Assembly (NCBI GenBank): GCA_028287785.1
Contig: JAQBOZ010000007.1
Location: forward strand, 428,994-492,993
DNA: 64,000 bases
Origin: Chlorobiota bacterium
GTDB lineage: Bacteria; Bacteroidota; Ignavibacteria; OLB7
Direction: 5' to 3'
The notes beneath the pieces are model-generated. The model made no database searches. It saw only the letters and a list, made by a program, of their open reading frames with translations, and was not told where the DNA came from. Below, piece after piece: positions 1-9,240 of the stretch (position 1 is the first letter of the stretch; each line of letters begins with the position of its first letter). The position numbers and the translations under genes were made by a program.

Positions 1-28
1 GGGCTGTTGGGATGGGCGACCCGGCCGG

Positions 29-1153
29 TCATACCGCCCCCTTCTGCGCCATCGCCCGTATCCTTCCATACTCCTCCTCGAACCGGCGGGCAACCGCCTG
101 GCTCTTGATGATCAGGATGTTCTCATCGTTGCTCTTCGCGGCGGAGCCGGTGAAGTTGTAGCTGCCGGTGATGGTCCAGAGCCCGTCGATGATGATCACC
201 TTGTGATGCATCACATACTTGTTGCCATCCTTCAGCACCGGGATGCCGGCCTTGACAAGCCTCGGCATCTCCGCCCCCTTGCCATCGGAGCCGCGCGTCT
301 CCACCACCCCTTCCACGGCCACGCCGGCGTTCTTCCTGGCAATCAGCGCGTCGCCGATATCATCGTCGGCGAAGCTGAAGGCGAGGAAATGAACGCTTTT
401 CTTTGCGGCGTTGATAAAGCGGATCACTTTCGGCGGAACGTCATCCTCCGGCGCGAAGTAATTGTAGATATCGGCATCCCCCAGCTTCACGAGGGAATGC
501 GGCGTGTTCGATGTCGATTTCGGGCCGAACTCCCCGCGCTCGAACATCTCCGCGAACTCCGTGGCGTAGTTGGCGGCCAGATCGCGCGAGCGGATGATAA
601 GGCCGTTGTTGTTGTTCCTGAAGGAGCAGTTGTCGGTGGCGTTGAACGATCCGGTCCAGACGGCGGCGCCATCGGCCACCACGAACTTGTTGTGCATCAG
701 CGCCGTCCGCTCGTCGAACACCACGGGGATGCCGGCGGCCATCACCCCTTTCATCTCCTTATTATCGCGGTAATCGCTGTCGCCGACCAGCCGCACCTTC
801 ACGCCGCGGAGATGCGCCGCGATCAGCGCGTCGGCAATCCGCTGCGACTCCAGCTCGTAAAACGCGCAATCGAGCGTGTTCCTGGCCGTGCCGATGAACT
901 CGGCAAGATGCCTGTCGATATTCCCCGGGTCCTTCTGCCCCACCGTGGGATCGTTGGCGTAGGTATCGCTGAAATAGATTTCGATGCCGGGCGGCATGGC
1001 CGTGCCGCCGCGCGCGCCGGCGGATGGTGCCGGCGCGGACGGCTTTGCCGGCTTTCTCTGCGTCTCCATTACCTTGAAGATTGCCGCCGCCGCCACGATA
1101 AGCCCCAGGGCCACGTATGTCATCCTTCGGCTGAAGGTGGATCGTGCTGCCAT
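29..1153 (-). CDS. Phospholipase D-like protein with two HKD motifs
   Basis: A 374-residue protein of the PLD superfamily, whose members hydrolyse or transfer phosphodiester bonds. Residues 11-29 form a hydrophobic N-terminal segment (signal anchor), followed by a Pro/Ala-rich linker, so the catalytic part should lie outside the cytoplasm. The first motif is H154-N-K156 with D161 and a downstream GSFN; the second is H316-x-K318 with D323 and GSYNF. The two-motif layout within one chain matches bacterial PLDc_2 proteins. Substrate (lipid or nucleic acid) cannot be told from sequence. It lies 12 bp downstream of a small gene on the same strand and is probably cotranscribed with it. The Shine-Dalgarno match before the ATG is weak. 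Confidence 0.85.
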   Translation of the reverse strand: MAARSTFSRRMTYVALGLIVAAAAIFKVMETQRKPAKPSAPAPSAGARGGTAMPPGIEIYFSDTYANDPTVGQKDPGNIDRHLAEFIGTARNTLDCAFYELESQRIADALIAAHLRGVKVRLVGDSDYRDNKEMKGVMAAGIPVVFDERTALMHNKFVVADGAAVWTGSFNATDNCSFRNNNNGLIIRSRDLAANYATEFAEMFERGEFGPKSTSNTPHSLVKLGDADIYNYFAPEDDVPPKVIRFINAAKKSVHFLAFSFADDDIGDALIARKNAGVAVEGVVETRGSDGKGAEMPRLVKAGIPVLKDGNKYVMHHKVIIIDGLWTITGSYNFTGSAAKSNDENILIIKSQAVARRFEEEYGRIRAMAQKGAV

Positions 1154-1165
1154 ATCGAAATCGAA

Positions 1166-1414
1166 TTAGGATGGGTGTTGGTCAGGATCGGGGCTGCCCG
1201 GCTCGTCAGGGGGGATCAAGAGGGGCACCCCTTCCCCGGCGCAGCGGTTGATGCGGCGGATCGTCTCGATCACCTCCCGCGCCTCGTCATCGGTGGCGGC
1301 CTTCTCCAGACGCGCCTCTCCCCATGCCAGCAACGGCGTTGCCTGCTCGTCGGTCAGGTTATCGGTGAGCGATTCATCGTCGTGCAGGCGATCGAGAAAG
1401 GGTTGTATGTCCAT
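1166..1414 (-). CDS. Small acidic hypothetical protein
   Basis: An 82-residue acidic protein, mostly predicted helix, with a Pro/Asp-rich tail. No signal peptide or membrane segment is visible. It ends 12 bp before the PLD-like gene on the same strand, which suggests a two-gene transcript. I do not recognise the family. The helical central part (residues 1-60) resembles small regulatory or scaffold proteins only in composition. The start has no clear Shine-Dalgarno sequence, so its reality rests on spacing and codon use. Confidence 0.5.
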   Translation of the reverse strand: MDIQPFLDRLHDDESLTDNLTDEQATPLLAWGEARLEKAATDDEAREVIETIRRINRCAGEGVPLLIPPDEPGSPDPDQHPS

Positions 1415-1851
1415 TTCGGAAGGGGAACGGGGTCATTAACGAAACGGGCCGGCGCAATCGCGGGAATGGACGCCACATGGCGACGAAGATATGATGCCGA
1501 AGCCAAAGATTAAGAAAAATTAAGCAAACTGATTATCTCGATTTGCGTCCATGCGGTAGTTTCCCTCTCTTTACTGGAGCGCATCCTCCGTTTCCACTGG
1601 TAACGGGCTCCACTAATCGGATCAGGATCGCGTCTGTCAATTGCGTTTCCAGCAACAGATCACGCTCCGACATTCCGTGGTATCCGACCGTTGCGGCCTC
1701 CGTACCGGGCCCCAGGCATCGATGCAGGGGGGAACGGGTTTGTGCCGATCCTCAGGGATCGTGTAACACGCTCAGCTCTTCAGGTGTAGTTTGTGCGCTC
1801 CACGAAACGCCGGTACGATGGCATGATCCCGTTATCAAATAATCGAACTGC
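1415..1851. other. Intergenic region without a recognised gene
   Basis: Divergent spacer between the small gene at 1414 (minus) and the lytic transglycosylase (plus). It must hold promoters for both. Around 1560-1800 it keeps moderate GC with short hairpins (for example gatcc/ggatc near 1753), but no convincing protein frame with a ribosome binding site. A structured RNA is possible but I could not match it to a known class. Confidence 0.4.
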
Positions 1852-3087
1852 ATGATCAATATCTCGTTTCGAACGTTCTTCTCGTTAGTCGCCGGCGCTC
1901 TGATTGTTCAGAGCGTTTCCGCGCAGACCCCCGGCGAGGTGCGTCATGAGAGCATTCATAAGAACGGCGCCGCGCCGCAGATCGAGAACTCGGCCAGTGT
2001 ACAGGAGCCGGCCCGGTCCACCGGGTCCCGCTTCACGCCGAAAATCCCGACGGATGTCATCCCCGGCCAGCCTGCCGCGGAGGCATTCCCCGTCGTCATG
2101 CCGGGCACCCCGGTGTACAGCATATCGAACGCGGGCCCAAGGAAATATTCCTCCCTGTTCGCACGCGAACGCGAGGCGATTGCCGAGGTGGTCAACGTTC
2201 ACCGCGATTTCTATCCCTCCGATGACTTCCTCCATATCCTTTCATCCCCCGGCCGCAAAACGCTGATAGCCGCCCCGTTCAGGATGAAGGCGCGACCGGA
2301 GAACGTAAAGGCTTCGATGCCGGGAGGTTCATCCTCCGCGCGACTCTATCACAGCGATTCATCGCTCACCGCGCTGGTGGCCTGGTATGGAAAAGAATAT
2401 GGGTTCGATTTCAAGGTGAACAGCGCCCCCTTCAGCGAGGGAGAATCGGGAGAGATGCTGACGATTGCCCGCGCCGTGAAACGGATCGACAACAGCATCG
2501 TGACGATCGTGATCTGGAACCCGACATCGGCGGCGAAGGGGCGGAAGAATCGCGATGGCTCCTTCTCCCGGAAAACAAACGTGGAGATCCAGGAATCGGC
2601 CTACAGGCCGCGTGGCGAGCTGATTGTGGAAGGGCCGGATGCCGTGGTGGAGTTCAGCTGGAAAGTTCCGTATCGCGATCTGATTCAGAAGATCAGCGTC
2701 CGCTATCAGCTCGATCCCTATCTGCTTGCCGCGCTTGTGCAGCAGGAGTCCGGCTTCAATGCCTCCGCCGTCTCGGTGGACAGCGCGCTCGGGCTGACGC
2801 AGATGATCCCGGCAACCGCCGCCGCGATGGGCGTTACCGACCCCACCAACCCGCATCAGTCGATCGACGGCGGGGCGCGCTATCTGAAAATGATGCTCCA
2901 GCGCTTCAACGGCAACGCGGAGTTCGCGCTCGCCGCCTACAACGCCGGGCCGGGAAACGTCGAGAAGTATCATGGAATCCCGCCGTTCGCCGAAACGCGC
3001 GATTACGTGAAAAGGATCATGACCCGCTACAAGGAAAAGGCGGCCGGGAAGGCAGCCCCCACCGCGAAGCTGGTTATCCGGAGCTGA
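1852..3087 (+). CDS. Secreted lytic transglycosylase (SLT domain)
   Basis: A 411-residue murein hydrolase that cleaves the glycan strand of peptidoglycan between MurNAc and GlcNAc. Residues 1-24 form a signal peptide ending VSA-Q. The middle (about 75-265) has no recognised fold. The C-terminal SLT/goose-lysozyme domain spans about 275-395: the catalytic glutamate is E299 in the VQQES motif, followed by GLTQMIPATA and AYNAGPGNV, the usual three SLT signatures. It is followed directly by a strong terminator, so it is probably monocistronic. A slt/mltC-type role in wall turnover is inferred from the domain. Confidence 0.9.
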   Translation: MINISFRTFFSLVAGALIVQSVSAQTPGEVRHESIHKNGAAPQIENSASVQEPARSTGSRFTPKIPTDVIPGQPAAEAFPVVMPGTPVYSISNAGPRKYSSLFAREREAIAEVVNVHRDFYPSDDFLHILSSPGRKTLIAAPFRMKARPENVKASMPGGSSSARLYHSDSSLTALVAWYGKEYGFDFKVNSAPFSEGESGEMLTIARAVKRIDNSIVTIVIWNPTSAAKGRKNRDGSFSRKTNVEIQESAYRPRGELIVEGPDAVVEFSWKVPYRDLIQKISVRYQLDPYLLAALVQQESGFNASAVSVDSALGLTQMIPATAAAMGVTDPTNPHQSIDGGARYLKMMLQRFNGNAEFALAAYNAGPGNVEKYHGIPPFAETRDYVKRIMTRYKEKAAGKAAPTAKLVIRS

Positions 3088-3109
3088 CACGATTCCGAAG
3101 TGAGGTACG

Positions 3110-3138
3110 GGGAGCCGGAGAACCGGCTCCCTTTTTTG
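3110..3138 (+). terminator. Rho-independent terminator after the lytic transglycosylase
   Basis: Nine-base-pair GC stem (gggagccgg / ccggctccc) with a 4-base loop followed by six T residues, 22 bp after the stop codon. Confidence 0.9.
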
Positions 3139-3144
3139 TTTTGC

Positions 3145-3273
3145 TGCGCGGGGCAATGCCCCGCGCAGATGGTATTGCGCCCCTCCGGGGCTTGAGAAGC
3201 GAAGATAGCGGAGACACCATTCCTCAGCCCGAAGGGGCGCAATAGCCAGTGCATGGGGTATAACCCCATGCAC
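3145..3273. repeat. Intergenic repeat family 1, two half-units in inverted orientation
   Basis: A hairpin (tgcgcggggca / tgccccgcgca), a short spacer and a gcccctccggggc palindrome are followed about 30 bp later by the same arrangement inverted: cccgaaggggc, then the hairpin gtgcatggggt / accccatgcac. It is the most complete head-to-head copy in the window. The arms differ between half-units but pairing is kept. Confidence 0.85.
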
Positions 3274-3483
3274 ATTAAATAAGCCCAGCCCGCCGATCGT
3301 CATCCAGGTTCGGCGCACACGTTCCTTCGTGAACTTCCGCACATCCCAGGGCGCGACATCATCGGTCTTCGCCCCTTCCAGCGATACATTCCGGCGGCAT
3401 TCCGTCGAAGTCACTAACTTTTTCCCCGCTCGTTTGTTATGTGCATGGCCGCAACCGGCCACTCAATGCCTACATATTCAATC

Positions 3484-5652
3484 ATGACTCCATTCTACAG
3501 ATTCTGCGTGGCTTCGGCCCTTCTCGTTATCGCTCCACTCGCCATCGCGACGGCACAGGGGCCGGGCAGCCTTGGCAAGGGGGCAGTGAAGGAGAGCAGC
3601 AACCCCGCCGCGATCATCAACGGAACCAGAATTCCGTATGAGGACTATGTCGCCCGCTACCGCGATCAGGTCAGCTATCAGAAAAAGCAGGGACAGTCGG
3701 GAGAGATCGACGCCGCGGCCGAGGACGCGATCTTCATGCAACTGGTCGATAACGAGCTGTACCGGCAGGAGGCGGTGCGACGGAAGGTCAACGTGGGGCG
3801 CGAGGAGGCGATCAAGCTCCTCCTCCAGAACCCGCCCGATTTCATCAGGCAATCCTTTACCGACCCGAAGGGGAACTTCCAGAAGGAGACATTCCGTCAG
3901 GTGGTGCTGAACCCGAACATGATCACCCGCATTGTGAACAACGGAACCAACCCGGACACGGTGCTGGCGCGGTGGAAGGAGGATCTGAACGAGGTGATCG
4001 AGTATGTGCAGGTCAACGAGACAAAGAAGCGGCTGGGCGATGTCCTCTTCGCCGAAAAGCCGCTGACCGAGGCGAAGATCCGCGCCCGTTATTTCGCCGA
4101 AAAGACCAAGTTCAACGGGTCGTTCATCAGGGTTCTCCACTCCACGATCCCGCCCGATTCGATCAAGGTGACGGACGCGGAGGCGCGCGACTGGTACGAT
4201 CATCACCAGGACGATTACCGGTTTGCCGCCGCCCGGCAGATCGCCGCCCTTATCCTCCCGGTCGATCCCCCCGCCGCCGATTCCGCCGCCCATCGCGATC
4301 AGATAGCAACGGCGCGCGCGGCAATCCTGAACTCCACGGTGGCGCAGCGCCCCGGCGTGGTCTCCGCGCTGCTGCGAACGCTTCCCCCGAACCGCTTCCC
4401 GACCGACAGGCCGGTAAACCTGGGCCAGCTTCCCGATCAGGTGCGCGATCAGTTGAAGAACGCAAGAATCGGCGATGTAATAGGCCCGGTGGCCGCCCAG
4501 GGGGAGGAATCGCTCTTCTTCATCGATGGTATCGCGCCAACCACCGATACGGTGATTCATGCGCGGCATCTGCTGATAAAAGTTTCCCAAGGGGATGACG
4601 CGAAATGGGCCGAGGTGCTGAAGCTGATGACCGATCTGCGCGACAGCATCAGGAATGAGGATCTCTTCAAGGAGGCGGCGCGCTACTACAGCCAGGACAA
4701 CACCGCATCGAAGGATGGCGACCTGGGCTACTTTACCCGCGGCAGAATGATCCCCCAGTTCGACAGCGTATGCTTTACCGGGCCGGTCGGAAAGGTGATC
4801 GGCCCCTTCAGAACCCGGTTCGGCTACCATCTGGTGTGGATCGATGAGAAGATCACGACCGGCTACCACATCAGGGAGCTTCGCTTTCCGTTTGCTCCGT
4901 CGGAGGTAACGCGGCAGTCGGTATTGAACGATGCCAACGCCTATGCGGCCGCGTTGCGGACCGGCATAGGCGCCGATTCCATCTACAAGGCCATCCGGAA
5001 GCGCTACCCGCGCGCCAACGCCGACACGTCACTTCTTCGACGACTCGATATCTACGGCGATGTCCTCACCACCTCATCCTTCGCGTTCAAGGCGAAGCCG
5101 GGAGATGCCACGGTGATCCCGCTTCCGTACGATCGCGTCCTGGTGGCAAAGGTTCTCCAGTCATGGCCCACATCGGTGGCGCCGTTCGAGGGTATCAGAA
5201 ACAGCTACGTTATCCCCCATGTCCAGCGAAAAAGGCAGTTGGAGATGCTGAAGCCCCGGCTGGCAAAGCTGAACGACTCGATGACGGCCGATATGACCCT
5301 CGGCATCATTCGTCTCTGGGCTCCCATGGCCGAGGCGTTCGTCATCCAGAACCAGCCCATTTCCAGCCCCCCCGATGAAGATCCGACCATCCTCGATTCG
5401 ATGATGGAGGTAACCCGCAACGGCGGGGTCAGCGGGCCGGTCAGGGGAACCCATGCGTTCTACTATCTCCGCGTCATCGAAAAGACCGATGCCCCCACGG
5501 CCGCCGATTACGAGCGGGACAGGGAACGATTCCGCGCCGATTATACCGAGCGGTACCGGCAGAAGCTGATCGAGGACGCGGTGACGAAAGCAAGGCAGTA
5601 TGCCGAGGTGGAGGATCTCCGGCCGGCAACGCGGAAAAGGCTGGGAGAGTAA
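3484..5652 (+). CDS. Periplasmic PpiC-type peptidyl-prolyl isomerase (SurA/PpiD-like)
   Basis: A 722-residue secreted chaperone/foldase that isomerises prolyl bonds, probably during outer membrane protein maturation. The start is taken at 3484 (MTPFYRF), where a signal peptide begins (hydrophobic to about residue 20); an upstream in-frame ATG at 3445 would add an unlikely leader. The N-terminal third is a SurA_N-like helical region. The parvulin/rotamase domain lies at about residues 356-456, with HARHLLIK, a DGDLGYF turn and the FGYHLVWI end. The C-terminal 260 residues resemble a second, degenerate rotamase unit. Its length exceeds SurA (about 430) and suits the long PpiD-like proteins of Bacteroidota. 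It is followed by a strong terminator. Confidence 0.88.
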   Translation: MTPFYRFCVASALLVIAPLAIATAQGPGSLGKGAVKESSNPAAIINGTRIPYEDYVARYRDQVSYQKKQGQSGEIDAAAEDAIFMQLVDNELYRQEAVRRKVNVGREEAIKLLLQNPPDFIRQSFTDPKGNFQKETFRQVVLNPNMITRIVNNGTNPDTVLARWKEDLNEVIEYVQVNETKKRLGDVLFAEKPLTEAKIRARYFAEKTKFNGSFIRVLHSTIPPDSIKVTDAEARDWYDHHQDDYRFAAARQIAALILPVDPPAADSAAHRDQIATARAAILNSTVAQRPGVVSALLRTLPPNRFPTDRPVNLGQLPDQVRDQLKNARIGDVIGPVAAQGEESLFFIDGIAPTTDTVIHARHLLIKVSQGDDAKWAEVLKLMTDLRDSIRNEDLFKEAARYYSQDNTASKDGDLGYFTRGRMIPQFDSVCFTGPVGKVIGPFRTRFGYHLVWIDEKITTGYHIRELRFPFAPSEVTRQSVLNDANAYAAALRTGIGADSIYKAIRKRYPRANADTSLLRRLDIYGDVLTTSSFAFKAKPGDATVIPLPYDRVLVAKVLQSWPTSVAPFEGIRNSYVIPHVQRKRQLEMLKPRLAKLNDSMTADMTLGIIRLWAPMAEAFVIQNQPISSPPDEDPTILDSMMEVTRNGGVSGPVRGTHAFYYLRVIEKTDAPTAADYERDRERFRADYTERYRQKLIEDAVTKARQYAEVEDLRPATRKRLGE

Positions 5653-5684
5653 TCGCCGACGCGAAAGCAGGGTGCTGATACGAC

Positions 5685-5728
5685 AACGACGCGGAAGATC
5701 CCGAGGTGGGCCTTCCGCGTCGTTCGTT
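5685..5728 (+). terminator. Terminator after the peptidyl-prolyl isomerase
   Basis: Thirteen-base-pair perfect stem (aacgacgcggaag / cttccgcgtcgtt) with a 14-base loop, 33 bp after the stop codon and followed by a T-containing tail. Confidence 0.8.
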
Positions 5729-5739
5729 TATGGACTTTG

Positions 5740-5790
5740 CGCTGGGGGCGATGCCCCGAGCGCCAGGGATTGCGCCCCTCCGGGGCTTGG
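5740..5790. repeat. Intergenic repeat family 1, single half-unit
   Basis: Hairpin cgctgggggc / gccccgagcg, a spacer, then gcccctccggggc followed by ttggg. It lies between the convergent isomerase and ferredoxin genes. Confidence 0.8.
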
Positions 5791-5824
5791 GAAGATTATT
5801 TCGCCAACGCCGGGGATGACATCC

Positions 5825-5840
5825 TTCAACAGCCTGCTAG
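5825..5840. repeat. Short CTAG-ended motif ttcaacagcctgctag
   Basis: The motif ttcaacagcctgctag recurs with small changes near other family 1 copies and alone. Here its CTA is the complement of the TAG stop codon of the ferredoxin gene. Confidence 0.7.
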
Positions 5841-6484
5841 AACAGACCGATCATATCACCACCGATCCAGATAATCACCCCAAGCATCAGCAGGGAGAAC
5901 GCGCCGACGAGAGCGCCGTTGACCAGCGAATAATGGCGCACCTTGCCGAACTCCTCGGCCACGGAGTTATCCACGACGCAATCGCTGTAGACATTGGTCT
6001 GGCAGGCGAGACGGAGCTTGCCGACATCATCACCAAGCGTGAAACGCTCCTGCCAGGTCGGCTCGCTCAGCGCGCCGGGGTTTTTCGAGTCGGGGCGGAA
6101 CCTGCATGTGCCGCAATGGCCGGTGCCGAAGCAGTTCGCGTACTCGTTGATATCATAGTAGACCGGAACGCCCTGCGCGCGCGCCGCATCCCGGAGATTG
6201 CCACCCTTCGGCACGTAGACCGTGCGATTGAGGTTTGCAAACGACACAGAGACGAATCCGGCCGGAACGCCGGCCGCGAGAGCCGCCCCGGTGGGGTAAT
6301 CGATCTTCCTGCCGAAGTTCGGATGATGGAACTTCAGGATGGCATAGGCCGCGCCGGCACCGATCAGATACCAGAGCCCGGCAAAAGCGCCCGCAACCGC
6401 CGGAGGCACTCCAACCGCCTTCAGAAGGAAGAAGAGGATCGCCGCCGTCACTGCGGCCCATAACGATATACCGGGAACTCTCAT
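5837..6484 (-). CDS. Membrane-anchored 2Fe-2S ferredoxin-like protein
   Basis: A 215-residue protein that should carry electrons through a [2Fe-2S] cluster at the membrane. Two N-terminal hydrophobic segments (about 8-25 and 29-50) and one at the C-terminus (188-208) flank a plant-type ferredoxin domain at about 78-175. The ligands are C118-x5-C124-x2-C127 and C161, the spacing of adrenodoxin/chlorosome-type clusters. A clear Shine-Dalgarno sequence (aaggagaacc) precedes the ATG. No oxidoreductase partner adjoins it, so the partner is unknown. The TAG stop lies inside a dispersed repeat motif, so the last codons may have been reshaped by that insertion. Confidence 0.85.
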   Translation of the reverse strand: MRVPGISLWAAVTAAILFFLLKAVGVPPAVAGAFAGLWYLIGAGAAYAILKFHHPNFGRKIDYPTGAALAAGVPAGFVSVSFANLNRTVYVPKGGNLRDAARAQGVPVYYDINEYANCFGTGHCGTCRFRPDSKNPGALSEPTWQERFTLGDDVGKLRLACQTNVYSDCVVDNSVAEEFGKVRHYSLVNGALVGAFSLLMLGVIIWIGGDMIGLF

Positions 6485-6775
6485 CGACTGGTTCTCCTTG
6501 AACGGATAAGATCTACGGGATCATGAAATAAATTTCGGTATGAGAAAGGGAACATAACGAAGTGTAAAGAGAAAACCCAACGGGAAAACGAAAACTCCGC
6601 CGAAACAGCCCTGAATCGGGGAAACATGATGTAATCACGATGATACCCCCTGCCGGAAAACTCCCCCGCACGCGGAGCGGAATGGGCCATAGGCCCCGGT
6701 ATCGACGGCTTGAGCCGGGGGTTGTTATATACGGCGGAGATCGCCCACAGGCTTATCGCGGCCCGCCCGGCAGGC

Positions 6776-9181
6776 TCAGTGAATAATCCTGACCGGCAGG
6801 CTGCTGACGCTTCCATTCCGGCCGATCGCCATGATCACATACCCCCCCGAGGGGAGATCATCCCCGATCGGCAGATCGAGCCGGCCGGCGCCGATCTCCC
6901 CATCGTGCAGGGTTGCCACCAGCCTTCCGAGCGGATCGAACAGCTCGACGCGGACGGCCCCCCCCATCCCCTCCCTGCGGAGGCTCAGCGTGCCGCCGCC
7001 CCGAAGCGGGTTCGGCGCGATCGACATCGCGAGATCGTTCGCGGGGCCGGCAACCGTTTCAGGCGCCGAGGCGATCTCCCCGTTCATGCTCACATCGAAG
7101 TTGTCCATCGCGGCGTAGACAAGCGCATCCCCCTTCACGTCGCTCACCCGGAAGCGTATCCGCATCCGGTCGGTGATGGGGAGGATCTGCTTTGGATAGA
7201 TCGTGTCGCGGGTCCAGTTCCACTGCTCGCGACCGCGGACCTTTGCGATGGCGGTGGTCCATGTGGCGCCGTCATCGTTTGAAAGCTGCACCAGCATCGT
7301 GTCGCGCACCATATTGTTCTCGTAGTGAACGAACCAGAGATGGTAGTTGATCCTCGGGTTCAGATGATCGGTCAGGTCCATTCTGGGCGATGTGAGGGTC
7401 GTCTGCCCGTTGTTCACATCCCCCTTCTGCGGCACATCATCGCGGAGCGGGGCGCCGGTCTCGAAGACATAGCCCTTGCCGTCGTACGGCTCGGTGGGGG
7501 GATAGAACCACTCGGAATTCGGATAGCCGAGATAGGGGATGATCCTGACCCAGCGGCCGGTGGTGGCGCTGTCATCAGGCGCGGCGAAGCTCCAGCCCAG
7601 ATCGAGCGTGGCATCATCCTGATACCGTCGCTTGAGCGTCACCTTCAGCGTATCACCCGATGCCGCGAACGACCCGTTCACCGTCTGATTGGCATATCCC
7701 CATTTCCCGACCGCGATCGTAAAGGTGCTGTCGCGCGGGAGCTGGAGAGATGCGCCGCCGGCGACCGATCCCGCCGAGTGGAGATAGGGCTCGATCGCCC
7801 AGGAGAAATCGGTGATCGGCCTCCCCTGTTCATCGCGGGCGACGATGACGCCGGGGACGAACGGGACGGGGCTCAGGGAGATGTCGTGGGTCTTGTCGCC
7901 GGCGATGGTAAAGCCCTCGCTTGTGCCGGTATAGCCGAACTCGTGCGTCCCCAGCGTCAGGTGCGTCCCCTCGATCCCGCCCACGTAGTAGCGGCCGGAG
8001 GCGTCGGAGCTGACGGCGACGCCGGTTTCAGGGATGACCACCTTCACGTCCGGCATCGGGGCATTGGTGGAGGCATTGCGGATCACGCCGGAAATCGAGC
8101 CGGCGGTGGCGTCGTTGAACTCCAGCACATAGAGCCCGGTCTGCCGGTCGCTGGCGATGATCTTCTTCGATGGAAACGCGCCAAACACCTCCCAGACGCC
8201 GTTCATATAGTTGCTGAGCCCCGGATACGTGTCGTAGAATCCCACCTCGCGCGGGTGCCGCGGATCAATCATGTCGACGATCCTCACCCCCGCCGTATAC
8301 CACGCCATCAGCGCGTACCGGCCGCGGAAATGAACATTGTGGACGATATCGGCATAGTTCGGCGTGAACTCCGCCACCTTGGCGATGTTGTTCAGATCGT
8401 GGATATCCCACACCTTCATCGTCTTCTGCGTGAAGCCGATTTCATCGGTCGTCACCACGTAGCCGCCATCCGGGGTAAGCTCCGCGTTGTGCGTGCCGCT
8501 GAAGGGATAGGTGATGGTGGCGAGATGGACCGGGTTCGCCTTGTCGCGGATATCGTAGATATCGCAGCCATGCCCGTCGTAGATCCCCGAGCCGAGGAGC
8601 GTGTCGTTCCTGACGAACGCATCGTGATAGTAGCAGTTGGTGACGGCGCCGACCTTGCGCGGGTGGACCGGATCGGGCTCAAGATCGAGGATCAGCGCGC
8701 CGCGGTTGACCCCCGTCTCCGGCGGAGTCCCCATCGCATAGAGATAGTGATCGCGGATGTAGACGGTATGCGCCGTGTGGAAGAACGTGGTATCCTCGTT
8801 CACCTCCGTGGCCTTCGCGGGGAGCCCGCTCAGATCGATGATCTGAAGCCCCAGGCCGACGCGATCGTCCACCACGTACGCGTACTGCTTGTAGACCTTG
8901 ATCTCCCGCCACGGCGTCGTGGGGCCGGGGATAAACGCCACCTGCCGTATCGGCTTCTCGGTGATATCGATGATATGCGTCCCGATCGCGCTGCCGAACA
9001 GGGCGTACTCCCGGCCATCCGGCGCGGTGTACCCCCAGAGCGCGGAATGCTCCCCGACGCTGTCGGCCCTGACCGGGTCAAGATGGTCGAACAGCGTCAT
9101 GTTCAGCGATGGAGCGGTCTGCGCGCCTCCCCGTGAGAGAAGCGCAAGCATGAAGAGCAGGGCGATGGAAAGACGTTTCAT
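6776..9181 (-). CDS. Secreted choice-of-anchor B protein with T9SS sorting domain
   Basis: An 801-residue extracellular protein with a signal peptide (residues 1-20). Residues about 25-355 repeat units such as HIIDITEK and LQIIDLSG, the LVIVD/choice-of-anchor B beta-propeller. A carboxypeptidase-regulatory-like (Ig-like) domain follows at about 365-450, then a jelly-roll-like region. The last 80 residues (IAPNPLRGG, LFDPLGRLVATL, SGGYVIMAIG, VRIIH) are a T9SS type A sorting domain, so export and surface anchoring by type IX secretion is expected. It lies 60 bp downstream of the YVTN/cytochrome gene on the same strand and the two are probably an operon. Ligand or substrate is unknown. Confidence 0.87.
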   Translation of the reverse strand: MKRLSIALLFMLALLSRGGAQTAPSLNMTLFDHLDPVRADSVGEHSALWGYTAPDGREYALFGSAIGTHIIDITEKPIRQVAFIPGPTTPWREIKVYKQYAYVVDDRVGLGLQIIDLSGLPAKATEVNEDTTFFHTAHTVYIRDHYLYAMGTPPETGVNRGALILDLEPDPVHPRKVGAVTNCYYHDAFVRNDTLLGSGIYDGHGCDIYDIRDKANPVHLATITYPFSGTHNAELTPDGGYVVTTDEIGFTQKTMKVWDIHDLNNIAKVAEFTPNYADIVHNVHFRGRYALMAWYTAGVRIVDMIDPRHPREVGFYDTYPGLSNYMNGVWEVFGAFPSKKIIASDRQTGLYVLEFNDATAGSISGVIRNASTNAPMPDVKVVIPETGVAVSSDASGRYYVGGIEGTHLTLGTHEFGYTGTSEGFTIAGDKTHDISLSPVPFVPGVIVARDEQGRPITDFSWAIEPYLHSAGSVAGGASLQLPRDSTFTIAVGKWGYANQTVNGSFAASGDTLKVTLKRRYQDDATLDLGWSFAAPDDSATTGRWVRIIPYLGYPNSEWFYPPTEPYDGKGYVFETGAPLRDDVPQKGDVNNGQTTLTSPRMDLTDHLNPRINYHLWFVHYENNMVRDTMLVQLSNDDGATWTTAIAKVRGREQWNWTRDTIYPKQILPITDRMRIRFRVSDVKGDALVYAAMDNFDVSMNGEIASAPETVAGPANDLAMSIAPNPLRGGGTLSLRREGMGGAVRVELFDPLGRLVATLHDGEIGAGRLDLPIGDDLPSGGYVIMAIGRNGSVSSLPVRIIH

Positions 9182-9240
9182 CAGATCACTATCTCCAATA
9201 CTGAATCGACATGAAGGGATATTCCGCGCGGGGCGCGCGA

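Noticed and set aside
203..1513. Long plus-strand frame of 436 codons across the PLD-like gene
   Set aside because: Antisense to a gene with clear HKD motifs; a His/Arg-rich GC-driven shadow with no ribosome binding site.
7325..9136. 603-codon plus-strand frame
   Set aside because: Fully antisense to the choice-of-anchor B protein, Arg/Asp/Gly-rich with no domain pattern.
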